Positions 26,016 to 35,911 of a stretch of 64,000 bases of DNA are shown piece after piece. A model generated the notes under the pieces. The model did not search any database. It was not told the DNA's origin and saw only the letters and a list, made by a program, of their open reading frames with translations. Numbering within the stretch: position 1 is the stretch's first letter; every line of letters starts with the position of its first letter. This DNA is from Nocardia paucivorans NBRC 100373 (GTDB lineage: Bacteria > Actinomycetota > Actinomycetes > Mycobacteriales > Mycobacteriaceae), in contig NZ_BAGE01000030.1 of assembly GCF_000308675.1 (NCBI RefSeq), positions 124,001 through 188,000 on the forward strand. Direction: 5' to 3'. Position numbers and translations under genes: made by a program.

Positions 26016-26923
26016 CCCCGGTGGACGGGCACGACCGTCTGCTCGATACGAGTGCGGGCCTCGACGGGTCGATGCTCGCATTGTGGACGACCGCGGAGGG
26101 CATGGAGATGCTCACCGCGCGATACCAGGATTCGGGTGGAGCATCGTTTCCGCGCAGCCGCGCCGAGCGTCCGGTGTCGGCGCGAGTGGTGATCTACGCG
26201 CCGCAGGTGTGCGCCGTCGTCCCGATCGCGGAACTGAGCTCCGCGTTCCCGACGGTGCAGACCTTCCCGGGCGGCGGGGTGTTGGTGGTCGGGAGCCGGT
26301 GTCGGTGGTCGCCGGAGGGCCCCGAGCACAATGCGGCCGTTTATGACCCGGATGGGTCGCTGGTGAGAGCCGGCGTCGTCGGTGACGGTATCGAGCACGT
26401 CGTGGTATCGGATTCCGGCGATATCTGGGTCGGCTACTTCGACGAAGGCATATTCGGGAACTTCGGATGGGGTGGTCCGGGACCTGAGCCGATCGGTAGG
26501 GCGGGGCTGGTTCGTTTCGATCGCTCACTGCGACCGGTATGGCACCTCGACGACCCCCATATGGCCGACTGCTACGCCCTCAATATCGAGGGTGATACGG
26601 CCTGGGCCTGCTATTACACCGAATTCCCGATCGCTCGGATCGTGGACGGCGACACGACGGTCTGGCAGACCCCGGAGGATATCGCCGGTGCGAAAGCCAT
26701 GGCCGTGGCCGAGGGTCGGGTCGCGCTCTGCGGTGGGTACGGTCTCGACGGACAACGCCTGGTACTCGGTCGGCTCGACGGCGGACGATTTCATGTCGAG
26801 CGGGTGGATTCCCTCGACTTTCCGCGATCTCACGCATCGAACCACACCGCCCTGCACGGCCGAGGCGATACTTTTCATCTGATCGTCGATCGGCGTTGGT
26901 ATCGAGCTCGTCCATTCGAATGA
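25991..26923 (+). CDS. Hypothetical protein, beta-propeller-like
   Basis: A protein of about 310 residues from GTG 25991 (TTG 25985 also possible); the start is uncertain because it overlaps the AAA remnant. The sequence has repeated beta-rich blocks with Gly/Asp turns (PGGGVLVVGSRC, AVYDPDGSLVRAGVVGDGIEHV, SGDIWVGYFDEGIFG, GLVRFDRSLRPVWHL). These are suggestive of a six- or seven-bladed propeller of WD/NHL type. No signal peptide or catalytic motif is visible. I do not recognise a family function. Confidence 0.65.
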   Translation: MFEFHAELTPVDGHDRLLDTSAGLDGSMLALWTTAEGMEMLTARYQDSGGASFPRSRAERPVSARVVIYAPQVCAVVPIAELSSAFPTVQTFPGGGVLVVGSRCRWSPEGPEHNAAVYDPDGSLVRAGVVGDGIEHVVVSDSGDIWVGYFDEGIFGNFGWGGPGPEPIGRAGLVRFDRSLRPVWHLDDPHMADCYALNIEGDTAWACYYTEFPIARIVDGDTTVWQTPEDIAGAKAMAVAEGRVALCGGYGLDGQRLVLGRLDGGRFHVERVDSLDFPRSHASNHTALHGRGDTFHLIVDRRWYRARPFE

Positions 26924-27065
26924 CCAGCGGGTACGCGGTCCGGGAGCCGGAGAGGCGTCGTTTGACGGACTTTCGTCGGGAGCGGGCCGACCACATCCGA
27001 TACGGCGCCGAACTTCCGGATCCGGTCGATACCGACCGCACCGCCGCGGTCGGTGTGGTGGTCGG

Positions 27066-29039
27066 TCAGAAACGCCCACCCGCGCTGAACCCGCCCGAAT
27101 CGAACGACCCACCGAAGGAGGACGTGCGGTAGCCGCCGGAGGAACCGCCCGAACCGAGGCCGCCCAACATACCGCCGAGGAGGATGCCGCCGAGAACCGC
27201 ACCGGTGTGGACCGTGCCGGTCGGCATATATCGCCCCTGCCATGCCTCCACGCTCATCTGCGCCTGCGCCAACGCCGTTCCGCCGAGTTCGGCGGCCCGA
27301 CATGCCTCGGACAGAGCCTGATTCGGGTCGGTGTCCCGCAGCCGCCGCGCCTCGTCGAGATGGCGCTGCGCCTCGGAGAGTCGGGTGCGTGCCGTGGCAT
27401 CGACCGCACCACGGCGGGGCGCGATGTAGTCGGCGGCGAACCGAATCCGGGTTCCCGCGTCGACGAGGGCCTGCTCGAGTTTGCGCTGTAGCTCCGCGGC
27501 CTCCAGTCGACGGCTCGAGGCGGCGGCGATCGCGCGGTCGAGGGCGGCGTCGGCGGCAACCGCGTCGTGGAAAAGGCCCAGGGGGTCGGATTCCCGGCGG
27601 GTTTCGGCGGCATCCAGTACCCGCCGCGCCGAGGTGGTGGCCGGGCCCAGGTCGGCGCCGCCGTAGTCGGTGAGTTCGTTCGCGGCGGCCAGATCGGTGC
27701 GCAGCTCCGCCAATACCGCCGGCAGCCCCTCCTGGGCCTGTCGGATATCCGCGCCCGCCCGCCGGACCGCTTCCAGCAGCTCGCGGGCCTGGCCGATGGA
27801 TTTCTCGGCCGCTCGGATCGCCGCTACCGCGCCGCCCTGCTCACCCACCGGCCGGCGTAGCTCGGCGCGTCCGGAATCAATATTGTTCTCGGCGAAGGTA
27901 ATTCGCTCCCGCGCCATGGCGATATTGTCCCGCACCGGGGCCAAGACCTCGGCCGGATAAGTATCGGTGAGGCGGCCCAGCTCCGCCTCCGCGTCCGGGA
28001 TACGTCCGGTCACGTCCACCAGATCCCGAGTCAGGGTGTCCAGGCGGTCGCCCGCGTTGATGAGCAGATTCCGCATCTCGTCGAACTCGGTGACCCGGGC
28101 ATCGAGTTCCCGGTCGGCGCGGCCGAGGGTATCGATCAACTCGAGCAACATGACCCGCTGCTCATCCGGAGTCTCCGGAATCGCGTCGTCGAGCCGTTGC
28201 CGCAACGAGAAAGCGTGCGCGACGGCCGCCCGCGCATTGTCCAAGGCGGTGCGAAACGGCAGGGTGGCGGTCTCGCCGAACTCCGCCACCGCCAGCTCCA
28301 GCTCCTCGGCGCTGGTGCGCACCGCATTGTCGACGGCGACGAGCAGCTCTCGTGAACGGGTGTGCAAAGTGTCCAGCGACAGCGAATTCAGCGCGGCGAT
28401 ATCCCCGGGTTCGATCTTCCGCGCCCGTGCCAACTCGGCTCGCTCCCGCTCACGCCGTCGTTTCCGGGAATACAACGCCAATACGCCGAGCGCCGCCGCG
28501 ATAACCGCCGCGATAACCAGCACCGTCACCATATTGATCCCGCCCCCGGGCGCCGCCGCCGACCCGATCCCCTCGGCGGCCGCCACCCCCGCATCCGCCC
28601 ACCGGTCGCTTCGCAGGGCGGGTTCGACATCCCGCGTGAGCACCGACTCCAGGTCCGAATCGGACACACCGCGCGGGCGTTCTCCGGTGAGGGCGTACTC
28701 GCGGCCCGCGACGGCCACCGCCAACAGCAGGTCCCGCTCGCCGAAACCGGACAGACGAGCCGTCCGTCCCGCCCACTGTTGCGGGGTGTGGCCCGCGAAG
28801 TCCCGCGCGTAATACACCCACAGCCGTATCCGGTGCTCGGCGTACAGTTCGTCCACCGCCGTGCGCACCCGGGCGTATGCGGGATCGTCGAGCGCTTCCG
28901 CCGTGTCCACCACATAGGTGTCCATCCGAGTGGGCGGCTCGGCCGTGGCGATCGGCACCCCCATCGGCAGGAGGACCGGCAGAAAGACGCCGAGGAGAAA
29001 CCCGACCAGCGGGTGGGTACGGCGAGACGGCAGCGTCAT
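27066..29039 (-). CDS. TPM-domain membrane protein
   Basis: A 657-residue envelope protein, counterpart of mycobacterial Rv2345 by content and position. It has an N-terminal signal (LVGFLLGVFLPVLLPMGVPIATAEP), then a TPM phosphatase-like domain (about residues 37-155: YVVDTAEALDD, LWVYYARDFAGHTPQQWAGRTARLSGFGERDLLLAVA). A transmembrane helix (about 172-190, MVTVLVIAAVIAAALGVLALY) follows, then a long Arg/Glu-rich helical region with coiled-coil character (about 200-600) and a Gly/Ser-rich tail. The TPM domain faces outward, with the coiled coil inside. The role is unknown; plants use TPM in photosystem repair. Confidence 0.85.
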   Translation of the reverse strand: MTLPSRRTHPLVGFLLGVFLPVLLPMGVPIATAEPPTRMDTYVVDTAEALDDPAYARVRTAVDELYAEHRIRLWVYYARDFAGHTPQQWAGRTARLSGFGERDLLLAVAVAGREYALTGERPRGVSDSDLESVLTRDVEPALRSDRWADAGVAAAEGIGSAAAPGGGINMVTVLVIAAVIAAALGVLALYSRKRRRERERAELARARKIEPGDIAALNSLSLDTLHTRSRELLVAVDNAVRTSAEELELAVAEFGETATLPFRTALDNARAAVAHAFSLRQRLDDAIPETPDEQRVMLLELIDTLGRADRELDARVTEFDEMRNLLINAGDRLDTLTRDLVDVTGRIPDAEAELGRLTDTYPAEVLAPVRDNIAMARERITFAENNIDSGRAELRRPVGEQGGAVAAIRAAEKSIGQARELLEAVRRAGADIRQAQEGLPAVLAELRTDLAAANELTDYGGADLGPATTSARRVLDAAETRRESDPLGLFHDAVAADAALDRAIAAASSRRLEAAELQRKLEQALVDAGTRIRFAADYIAPRRGAVDATARTRLSEAQRHLDEARRLRDTDPNQALSEACRAAELGGTALAQAQMSVEAWQGRYMPTGTVHTGAVLGGILLGGMLGGLGSGGSSGGYRTSSFGGSFDSGGFSAGGRF

Positions 29040-29095
29040 GACCCGAATCTAGCGCGTGGCCGCCCGCCGGTCGCGTCTGTCGATAGAGTCGACAT

Positions 29096-29773
29096 GTGAT
29101 CGCCATCGACATCCCCTACACCGGCCATGTGTCCCCCGGCTCCGCACCGCAACGCCTCGATATCCCCGGCGCCCGGATGATCAAGATGGCGGTCGGCCCG
29201 ATGGACAACAACACCTACCTGGTGCAATGCGCCGTCACCGGCGCCGCTTTGCTCATCGACGCCGCCAACGAGGCCGACCGGATCATCGAACTGATCGAAC
29301 AGGAAGCCCCCGGCCGCGTCGGACTGATCGTCACCACCCACCAACACGCCGACCACTGGCAGGCCCTCGCCGCGGTCGCCGAGGCGACCGGTGCCCCCAC
29401 CGCCGCCCACGCCCTCGACGCCGCCCCGCTTCCCGTCGCCCCGACCCGCACCCTCGCCGACGGCGACACCGTATCCGTCGGTGAGCTCACCTTCGAGGTC
29501 ATCCACCTGGTCGGCCACACCCCGGGATCGGTCGCTCTCGCCCTCACCGACGGCTCCGGCCGGGTCCACCTCTATACAGGGGACTGCCTGTTTCCCGGTG
29601 GGGTCGGCAAGACGTGGAAACCGGAGGACTTCGACACCTTGTTCGCCGATGTCACCACCAAACTGTTCGACCGGTACGACGACGACACCATGGTGTATCC
29701 GGGACACGGGGACGACACCACCCTGGGCCTGGAACGGCCGCATCTGGACGAGTGGCGCGAGCGCCGGTGGTGA
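29096..29773 (+). CDS. MBL-fold metallo-hydrolase (glyoxalase II-like)
   Basis: A 225-residue metallo-beta-lactamase-fold hydrolase. It has the motif THQHADHW (H-x-H-x-D-H), then GHTPGS, the bridging Asp in YTGDCLFPGG and the late histidine of YPGHGDDT, i.e. a complete binuclear metal site of the glyoxalase II group. The substrate is not determinable. The GTG at 29096 lies six bases after a TAGAGT -10 box (29084-29089), so the message is probably leaderless. It is divergent from the TPM gene with a 56-bp gap. Confidence 0.88.
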   Translation: MIAIDIPYTGHVSPGSAPQRLDIPGARMIKMAVGPMDNNTYLVQCAVTGAALLIDAANEADRIIELIEQEAPGRVGLIVTTHQHADHWQALAAVAEATGAPTAAHALDAAPLPVAPTRTLADGDTVSVGELTFEVIHLVGHTPGSVALALTDGSGRVHLYTGDCLFPGGVGKTWKPEDFDTLFADVTTKLFDRYDDDTMVYPGHGDDTTLGLERPHLDEWRERRW

Positions 29774-29776
29774 CGT

Positions 29777-30826
29777 TCATTCCAGGTCGATCACCGTTTT
29801 CACCTCGTCGTCGGAGCGGGTGAACTCGTCGGCGACTCGGTCGAGCGGCACCCGGCGGGTGATCAGCGACGCCGTCCACGACCGGTCCGCGCGGGCCAGT
29901 ATGTCGGCGGCCTTGCGGTAGTGACGCCTATTGGCGTTCACCGAACCGATCACCACGTCGTTTTCCAGAACGATCCCCCGGTTGAGCGCCCCGGCATCGA
30001 TGTGGAGTGTCTGGCCTTCCGAGGACACACCGGTCAGGCAGGTGATGCCGTAGTGTCCGGTGCCGGCCATCGCCGCGACGATCACGGCCTTCGCGCCGGT
30101 GGCCTCGATCACCACATCCGGTTCGCACGCCTCGATCACCTGCTCCAGATCCCCGTGGTGATAGGTGGCGCCGAGCCCGCGAACCAGTTCCGGTTTCGAA
30201 CCGTCGGTCACTCGATCCAGGACGTGGACCTCGAGGCCCTTCTGCACCCCGATCAACGCCGCCAACAGGCCGATCGGTCCGGCTCCGGTGACCAGCACAC
30301 GCCGGGGCTCGAACCAACTGCGTCGGCCCACGTATTCGATCTGCTCCCAGGCCTTGGTCACCACACTCATCGGTTCGAGTAGGACTCCGACGTGTCCGAG
30401 TTCGGGGTCCACCCGCACCGCGTAGTCGGTTTCCACTGTCCACAGCTCACTGCCGTATCCGTCGAGTTCCTTGATGCCGCGTTCGCGGTAGCGGCCGTTG
30501 CGGCACATATCGAACTCTCCGTGCGCGCATGCCCCACACGGTTCGGGGTCGGGTCGACGCACCACCCCCACCACCAGATCCCCTTCGGCGAAACCCGATC
30601 CGGCGGGGGCCCGAACCACCCGGCCGAGGGATTCGTGTCCGAGCACCAGCCGGTCGCGGCCAGGCGGGGCCGTGCCGTAGGCGCCGTGGGCGATCTCCTT
30701 GTCCGTGCCGCACACTCCCAGCGCGATTCCTCGGACCAGCAGTTCGTCGTGGCCTGCCACCGCGTCGGGCACCTGCTCCACCCGCACCGAATCCCGTTGT
30801 TCCGGCCGCACTGTGATTGCCAGCAT
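29777..30826 (-). CDS. Glucose 1-dehydrogenase-type medium-chain dehydrogenase
   Basis: Zinc-containing medium-chain NAD(P)-dependent dehydrogenase, 349 residues, of the glucose dehydrogenase branch. The catalytic-zinc region has CGTDKEIAHGAYG and GHESLGRVV, and the structural zinc loop is CGACAHGEFDMC, with a shortened cysteine set typical of Gdh. The Rossmann motif is VTGAGPIGLLAAL near residue 175. C-terminal NANRRHYRKAAD matches the Gdh family. It is convergent with the MBL hydrolase, three bases apart. Glucose as substrate is inferred from family. Confidence 0.88.
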   Translation of the reverse strand: MLAITVRPEQRDSVRVEQVPDAVAGHDELLVRGIALGVCGTDKEIAHGAYGTAPPGRDRLVLGHESLGRVVRAPAGSGFAEGDLVVGVVRRPDPEPCGACAHGEFDMCRNGRYRERGIKELDGYGSELWTVETDYAVRVDPELGHVGVLLEPMSVVTKAWEQIEYVGRRSWFEPRRVLVTGAGPIGLLAALIGVQKGLEVHVLDRVTDGSKPELVRGLGATYHHGDLEQVIEACEPDVVIEATGAKAVIVAAMAGTGHYGITCLTGVSSEGQTLHIDAGALNRGIVLENDVVIGSVNANRRHYRKAADILARADRSWTASLITRRVPLDRVADEFTRSDDEVKTVIDLE

Positions 30827-30882
30827 GCGCGGCGACTACCCGGTCCACCGCCGACCATGCCACGGGGTGGTCGCGCCGATGC

Positions 30883-31788
30883 TCAGGCCAGGTTCATCAG
30901 CTGCCGGCGCAGCCAGGTCAGTGGGGTGGTGCCGCCACCCACCTGGTACGACGGGTAGCTCTGATGGATACCGGATTTGATGAAGTCGTCGATCTGCTTC
31001 TTACGTTCTTCGTAGGCGGCACCGTTGAGTTGATCGTGCAGCAGACCGAGACCACCGGCGGCGAGGACGTCGTTGAGGAGGACGCTCGCCTGTTGCTGAT
31101 AGTTACCGAACTGGGCGGGGTCCGGGTTGGAGATCTGGGCGAAGAAACCCGCGATGCGGGCGGCGAAATCCCCGGCGGGGGTGGAGCAGTACAGGTCGCC
31201 GATCGCGCAGAAGGTGTAGGTCCGTGGGCCGAGCAGACCGAAGCCGCCGAGGCGGGGACCGCCGGCCCCGGCGCCGGGAACCGCCGGGCCGATGAGGTTG
31301 TCGGTGGGGGATCGGCGCGGGTCGGCGACGAGCCCGACCAGGGCGACCCGATGCGGCGGTACCACGCCGAGGCCGGTGCCGATCTCGGCGGCGAGATCAC
31401 CGGCGGCGTCGGCGCCCTGGCTGTAGCCCAACAGGGCGTAACGGGTTGCGCCGCAGCGCTGTGCGGTATCGGCGATCAGGGCGCGGGCACCGGCGATGGC
31501 CTCGTGCTTGGAACGGCCGTAGACCTCGCCTTCCCAGGGGAACGCGGTCGCCGAGTAGGCGACGTAGTCGGTGCGGGTGTCGCCCGGCAGATCGTCGGCG
31601 ACCATGGCGAGCATCCCTTTGCCGGGGTCGGATTTCGAGGTTTCCCACGTGCCGGGGATGACGACGACATGAAGGTCCGGACAGGCCGTCGGGGCGGCGT
31701 GGGCGGCGGTGGTGGTGACGGTCGGTGCGGCGACGGCGGCGAGGGCGATCGCCAGGTGGACGGCGGTGTTCTTCCAGCGAGAAAACAT
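30883..31788 (-). CDS. Secreted cutinase-family esterase
   Basis: A 301-residue secreted serine esterase/lipase. It has a signal peptide (residues 1-32, LAIALAAVAAPTVTTTAAHAA, with cleavage after AHA). The nucleophile motif is GYSQG (about residue 122), the catalytic Asp is in GDLYCS (about 207), and the His is probably in the C-terminal IHQSYPSY. Two cysteine pairs are as in cutinases. The family in mycolic-acid bacteria includes mycobacterial culture filtrate proteins (CFP21-like) acting on lipids outside the cell. The 224-bp gap upstream to the LysR gene shows no gene. Confidence 0.87.
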   Translation of the reverse strand: MFSRWKNTAVHLAIALAAVAAPTVTTTAAHAAPTACPDLHVVVIPGTWETSKSDPGKGMLAMVADDLPGDTRTDYVAYSATAFPWEGEVYGRSKHEAIAGARALIADTAQRCGATRYALLGYSQGADAAGDLAAEIGTGLGVVPPHRVALVGLVADPRRSPTDNLIGPAVPGAGAGGPRLGGFGLLGPRTYTFCAIGDLYCSTPAGDFAARIAGFFAQISNPDPAQFGNYQQQASVLLNDVLAAGGLGLLHDQLNGAAYEERKKQIDDFIKSGIHQSYPSYQVGGGTTPLTWLRRQLMNLA

Positions 31789-32012
31789 TGGTACTCCGTG
31801 TGTTCACCAAGCGGCCACAGTCCGCCCGCCGGCCGTTCGGAGACCATCTACGCAGCCGTCGCGGATGCTGTCTGCCGGTTCCAACGCATTGAGTACATGG
31901 TGTGTGACAACAGAATTCGGCGCCATGACCGTGTGGTGGTCCGCTGCGTGGGCGCTCGTATTCCGAGTGTTCTACTACGTCACGGGCAACCGAGATTCGC
32001 TTCGACAGCAGT

Positions 32013-32957
32013 TTACCGGCGCCGTCGCCGCGACGGCTTCCTCGACACACCCGAACGAGCGCTTCGCGTGCGACCGGATGGATCGGTTTCCCGTTTCCGG
32101 TGGGCGCCGGTCTGTTCACCATCGGTCCTACGGGCGGACGGTGACCGTGAACTGCGGGCGGAACGGCCGCGTACGACGCCCACGAACTCCTCGACCGTCT
32201 CGGTGGTCGCCGCGGCGGGCCAGGCCAGGGCGATCCGTGTCGGCTCGATATCGGTGACCGGTCGATACACCACATCGCGTCGGGTGTGCAGGCGGGCGAT
32301 GGAGTGGGGGACGACGGCGGCGCCGACACCCGCTGCCACCAGTTCGATCGTCATCGCGGCGGCATCGAGGTCGTCGGCGTCCTGCATGCGCTCCTCGGCC
32401 AGATCCGCGGTGGTGACCTCGGTGAACAGCGAGATCGGGTGCTCCTTGGGCACCACGACGACCGCCACCTCCTGATACAGCGGAATAACGTTGAGGCCCT
32501 CTCGTTCGATCGGCAGCCGAACGAAGCACATATCGACCCGGCCGGTGCGCAATGCCACCAGTTGCTCCGCCCCGGCCACCGGGAGCATCTCGAGTGGAAT
32601 ATCGGGGAACCGTTCCCGCCAGATCCGCTCCCATTTCGACACCGTGACCCCCGGGACGAACCCGATCCGCAACCCGGGATTCGGTCCGGGCGCGGATTCG
32701 GCGCCGGCCGCATCGAGCCGGGCCAGGGTCTGTCGGGCTTCGGCCAGCAGCTCGCGTCCGGCGTCGGTCAGCCGGGTCGGTCGCGCCCCCGGCACGAACA
32801 ATGCCGTGCCCAGCTCCCGTTCCAGGTCGATGACGGTTCGGCTCAGCAGTTGGCGGGGAATGTGGAGGTTTTCGGCTGCCCGCGTGAAATGCAGCTCTTC
32901 GGCGACGGCGACGAATCGGCGCAGTCGTGTCACCTCGATGGAATCGGCCCGGCTCAT
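32013..32957 (-). CDS. LysR family transcriptional regulator
   Basis: A 314-residue regulator with a typical N-terminal winged helix (LRRFVAVAEELHFTRAAENLHIPRQLLSRTVIDLERELGTALF, residues 12-54) and a substrate-binding domain (about 95-270, LRIGFVPGVTVS…). A 45-residue Arg/Ser-rich tail is unusual for LysR proteins. It is divergent from the DUF5997 gene, and the 62-bp gap is short for a classical LysR operator pair. No metabolic target is adjacent. Confidence 0.85.
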   Translation of the reverse strand: MSRADSIEVTRLRRFVAVAEELHFTRAAENLHIPRQLLSRTVIDLERELGTALFVPGARPTRLTDAGRELLAEARQTLARLDAAGAESAPGPNPGLRIGFVPGVTVSKWERIWRERFPDIPLEMLPVAGAEQLVALRTGRVDMCFVRLPIEREGLNVIPLYQEVAVVVVPKEHPISLFTEVTTADLAEERMQDADDLDAAAMTIELVAAGVGAAVVPHSIARLHTRRDVVYRPVTDIEPTRIALAWPAAATTETVEEFVGVVRGRSARSSRSPSARRTDGEQTGAHRKRETDPSGRTRSARSGVSRKPSRRRRR

Positions 32958-33019
32958 TGCAGGCAGCGTATTGCACCTGCCCGGTGAGGCGGTACGGGTG
33001 GGCCGGATACGCTGGGGGA

Positions 33020-33433
33020 GTGAGTTCGGAGAAGAAACCGCAGATGCTGAAGCCGCTTACCGCGGCGAACAAGCTGGGCATTTACCTCGAGGCCGCCCCG
33101 GAGAGCTTCCGGAACTCACCGATTTCCCGAGAGGACCTCGACGCATTGCGTGCCGATCCGCCGGAGTGGCTGAGCGAACTGCGCCGGCGTGGGCCGTTCC
33201 CGCGGGATGTGGTCGCCCGCAAACTGGGCATCTCCAACAGCGGCCTGGCCCGTGCCGGAATCTCCGACGCGCTCACCGCCGACGAGATCGCCGCCCTGTC
33301 GGCCGACCCGCCGGAATGGCTGCTCCGGGAACGGGAAAGCTACGCCGCGGTCCGGCGGGAAAACGAACGGATCGAAGCCGAGCGGGAGCGCCGCCGGGCC
33401 GCGTCGAACCGGTCCGCCGGTAAACGGCGATAG
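33020..33433 (+). CDS. DUF5997 family protein
   Basis: A 137-residue hydrophilic protein of the actinobacterial DUF5997 family. The body has two repeated blocks, each with DPPEWL (about residues 45 and 96), and a helix-turn-helix-like centre (RDVVARKLGISNSGLARAGISDAL), suggesting DNA or protein binding. It ends in a charged helix and a basic tail. The GTG at 33020 lies six bases after TACGCT (33008-33013), a leaderless-type promoter. Function is not known. Confidence 0.75.
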   Translation: MSSEKKPQMLKPLTAANKLGIYLEAAPESFRNSPISREDLDALRADPPEWLSELRRRGPFPRDVVARKLGISNSGLARAGISDALTADEIAALSADPPEWLLRERESYAAVRRENERIEAERERRRAASNRSAGKRR

Positions 33434-33444
33434 TCCTTTTCGGA

Positions 33445-33456
33445 CGGACCGGTCCG
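33445..33456. terminator. Palindrome after the DUF5997 gene
   Basis: CGGACCGGTCCG, a perfect 12-bp dyad 12 bp after the stop codon, may be a weak terminator hairpin. Nothing else is recognisable in the 289-bp gap to the next gene. Confidence 0.3.
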
Positions 33457-33722
33457 ATACGAGGTCGTACCCGATCGGACCCGCGGGCTTCGTGGTCTCG
33501 TGGGGAAATCGTCACGGATAACGATTCGATCGAGAACTCCCACCAAGGTGGTTACGGTTGCGGGTGGATCGAGAGAGCCTCGGGTACTCGATAGGGCCGT
33601 TTTCGCACCCGAAAACCGGCTCCCACCAGGTCGAACCCGTGTCGTTTCCGCTTTCCGTCCCACTGTCTTCGCCCCGATGAGGCGGCACGGCCGGGTGCGG
33701 AGCTGCCGGCACACTCGACGAC

Positions 33723-34418
33723 GTGAATTCGGCACCTCTGCGTACGCGCTCGGTATCGGTGAGGGAATCCAAGGTGACATCGGGGCTCGGCGCCGGGATG
33801 CTGCGCTGGGGAAGGCGGCTGCTCGGCGGAGCCATATTGATGGCATTGGTCCTGGTCGGGGGAACCGCGGTGCGGGTATGGCAGGTGGCGCGAATCAACG
33901 ACTACACCCCGGCGGACGCGATCGTGGTGTTGGGTGCAGCACAGTACTCGGGGACGCCGTCGTCGGTGTTCGAGGCGCGGCTGGATCAGGCGTACAACCT
34001 GTTCGAGGCCGGGGTGGCGTCATTGGTGATCACGGTGGGTGGAAAGCAGGAAGGAGACCTGTACACCGAGGCCGCCTCCGGGAAGAACTATCTGATGGAG
34101 CGCGGGATCCCCGAGAAGAACATCCACGCTGTGGAAACCGGCTCCGACACCTTGCGCAGCGTCGAGGCGGTGGCCGAGGCGATGCGGGCGCGCGGACTGT
34201 CCTCGGCCGTGCTGGTGAGCGATCCGTGGCATTCGCTGCGCACCCGAACCATGGCGCGGGATACCGGACTCGACGCCTGGACCGCGCCCGCCCGCACCGG
34301 TCCGGCCGTCTACACCCGAGAGTCACAGCTGCACGGAATCACCCGGGAAACCCTGGCGCTGCTGTGGTATCAGCTCACCCACTTCTCCGCGGATTTCGAA
34401 TACACCGCGCAGCAGTGA
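33723..34418 (+). CDS. YdcF/SanA/ElyC-type DUF218 membrane protein
   Basis: A 231-residue protein with one N-terminal transmembrane helix (about residues 34-52, LLGGAILMALVLVGGTAVRVW) and a DUF218 domain outside. It has the strand ADAIVVLGAAQYSGTPSSVFEARLDQAYNLFEAG, the VGGKQEGD motif, SEAVAEAMR-like and VSDPWHSLRT motifs. SanA/ElyC proteins influence envelope integrity and peptidoglycan precursor use in other bacteria. The exact activity is unknown. The start is GTG at 33723; GTG/ATG codons further in are possible. Confidence 0.82.
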   Translation: MNSAPLRTRSVSVRESKVTSGLGAGMLRWGRRLLGGAILMALVLVGGTAVRVWQVARINDYTPADAIVVLGAAQYSGTPSSVFEARLDQAYNLFEAGVASLVITVGGKQEGDLYTEAASGKNYLMERGIPEKNIHAVETGSDTLRSVEAVAEAMRARGLSSAVLVSDPWHSLRTRTMARDTGLDAWTAPARTGPAVYTRESQLHGITRETLALLWYQLTHFSADFEYTAQQ

Positions 34419-34518
34419 CCTCGTCTCGGATCCGACGGGTGCCTTCCTCGACACCCCCGGAACGTGGACACGCGGCGTTCGGTTTGCCGAGTGACGGGCG
34501 GGAGCGCACCATCACCGC

Positions 34519-35829
34519 GTGATGTGGGATCAGGGTGATGCGGTGCGGATGCTCGCACCGTCCGAGCAGCGTTTCGTGCGGCACGGAACCTACACCGGAC
34601 GCACCGTGTCGGTAATAGGTCGACTCGATATCGATGCCCTGCGAATAGCGTTCGCGGCATTGCGTCAGGAGTACCCGATACTGGTCTGCCGGATCGGTAT
34701 CGATGCGGCCGGATACGGTCATCTGCTCAGACCTTCGCCCTTCGGACCTTCGGGGTTGTGGGTCGGTTACGGCGATCCCACGACCGTGCGATTGCCGGCC
34801 GCGCAGTTGGATCCGGGTGAGCAGTTGGCGTATCTCGACGTGGTGTGCTCGTCCCGCCCCCGAGCGCGAGTGACCCTGTTCGTACACCACGCCGTCGCCG
34901 ACGGCGGGTTCTGCGTGGAGCTGTTCGCGCGGCTGTGGGATCACTACACCAGTTGGATGGAGACCGGCACCGCGCACATCGTCCGCCGCCCCTACCCCGA
35001 ACCCCTGGAGCGGCATCTCGAACTACGCGGAATCACCCGTGGGACGCGTTCGGGACTCGAACGGGCCACCCACCCGCTACCGGTGGACACCACGGCCCCA
35101 TACCTCGTCGGCTCCGACGGGAAACCGGCCGAGCCCGGCGAGAACTCGCTGGTGCGCCCCTGGCGACTCGTCTTCGACCGCGCCGATACGAGCCGGATCG
35201 TCGAATGGAGCCGTGCGCATCGGCTCACGGTGAACGCGCTGCTCACCGCGGCCGTCCTGCGCGCATACGCGTCGGTGACCGGGCCGTCCGTGGCTCCGGT
35301 CCACCTCGGGTGTCTCTATCCGGTGGATCTGCGGTCCCGGCTGGCCCCACCCGTGCCGGTTGCGGCGGGGACCAATATGGGTGGGCTCGCGTCGTTCGCG
35401 GACGATATCGACGAGTCCGTGGATCTGGTGGAGTTGGCGCGGCGGGTGGCGACGGTACTGCGCGACGATCTCGCCGACGGCGTTGTCGCGCAGTCGGCGC
35501 TGCATTTCCCCGACCATTTCGGTCCGAGTCGGATCTATTCGTCGGCCGGTCATATCGCGCTCACCAACACCGGGGTGGTGCCCGCCCCACGCACCCCGGC
35601 AGGTCTGCGGATCACCGACTACGAGATCGTCTACCTGTCCGCGCATCCGCGCCCGTCGCAGGGGGCGTCGGCGGCCGTCACGGTCCTGTCCTATACCTTC
35701 GCCGGACGGTTGGCCGTCGCCGTACTGGGCGGCCCCGACCCGGGACGGTTACTCGATACCGTCGCCACGGAACTCGGCGCGCCGGTACACCGGGAGGAGC
35801 CGCCGATGGCGGGCAGCCCGATCGGGTAA
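34519..35829 (+). CDS. PapA-like acyltransferase (condensation-domain superfamily)
   Basis: A protein of 436 residues with the CoA-dependent acyltransferase/condensation fold. The catalytic HHxxxDG is HHAVADG (residues 123-129). Sequence around [20 protein letters not shown] fits the PapA5 (phthiocerol dimycocerosyl transferase) branch, with no clear DFGWG motif. PapA proteins esterify polyketide or lipid alcohols in mycolate-containing bacteria. No polyketide synthase is adjacent, so the substrate is unknown. GTG 34519 is followed directly by ATG 34522; either may be the start. Confidence 0.75.
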   Translation: MMWDQGDAVRMLAPSEQRFVRHGTYTGRTVSVIGRLDIDALRIAFAALRQEYPILVCRIGIDAAGYGHLLRPSPFGPSGLWVGYGDPTTVRLPAAQLDPGEQLAYLDVVCSSRPRARVTLFVHHAVADGGFCVELFARLWDHYTSWMETGTAHIVRRPYPEPLERHLELRGITRGTRSGLERATHPLPVDTTAPYLVGSDGKPAEPGENSLVRPWRLVFDRADTSRIVEWSRAHRLTVNALLTAAVLRAYASVTGPSVAPVHLGCLYPVDLRSRLAPPVPVAAGTNMGGLASFADDIDESVDLVELARRVATVLRDDLADGVVAQSALHFPDHFGPSRIYSSAGHIALTNTGVVPAPRTPAGLRITDYEIVYLSAHPRPSQGASAAVTVLSYTFAGRLAVAVLGGPDPGRLLDTVATELGAPVHREEPPMAGSPIG

Positions 35830-35911
35830 GTGGCGTGAGTTCGACGACCCGTCACCCGGTGGTGTGCGCACGCACGCCGTCCGGACACCACCGGGTGGCA
35901 GACTTGGGCCG

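Noticed and set aside
30817..32475. 552-codon plus frame opposite the cutinase gene
   Set aside because: Antisense shadow; the minus strand shows a signal peptide and GYSQG motif.
35360..35911. Upstream extension of dgt to 35360
   Set aside because: It lies in another frame of the PapA-like gene; the family starts at the ATG at 35912.
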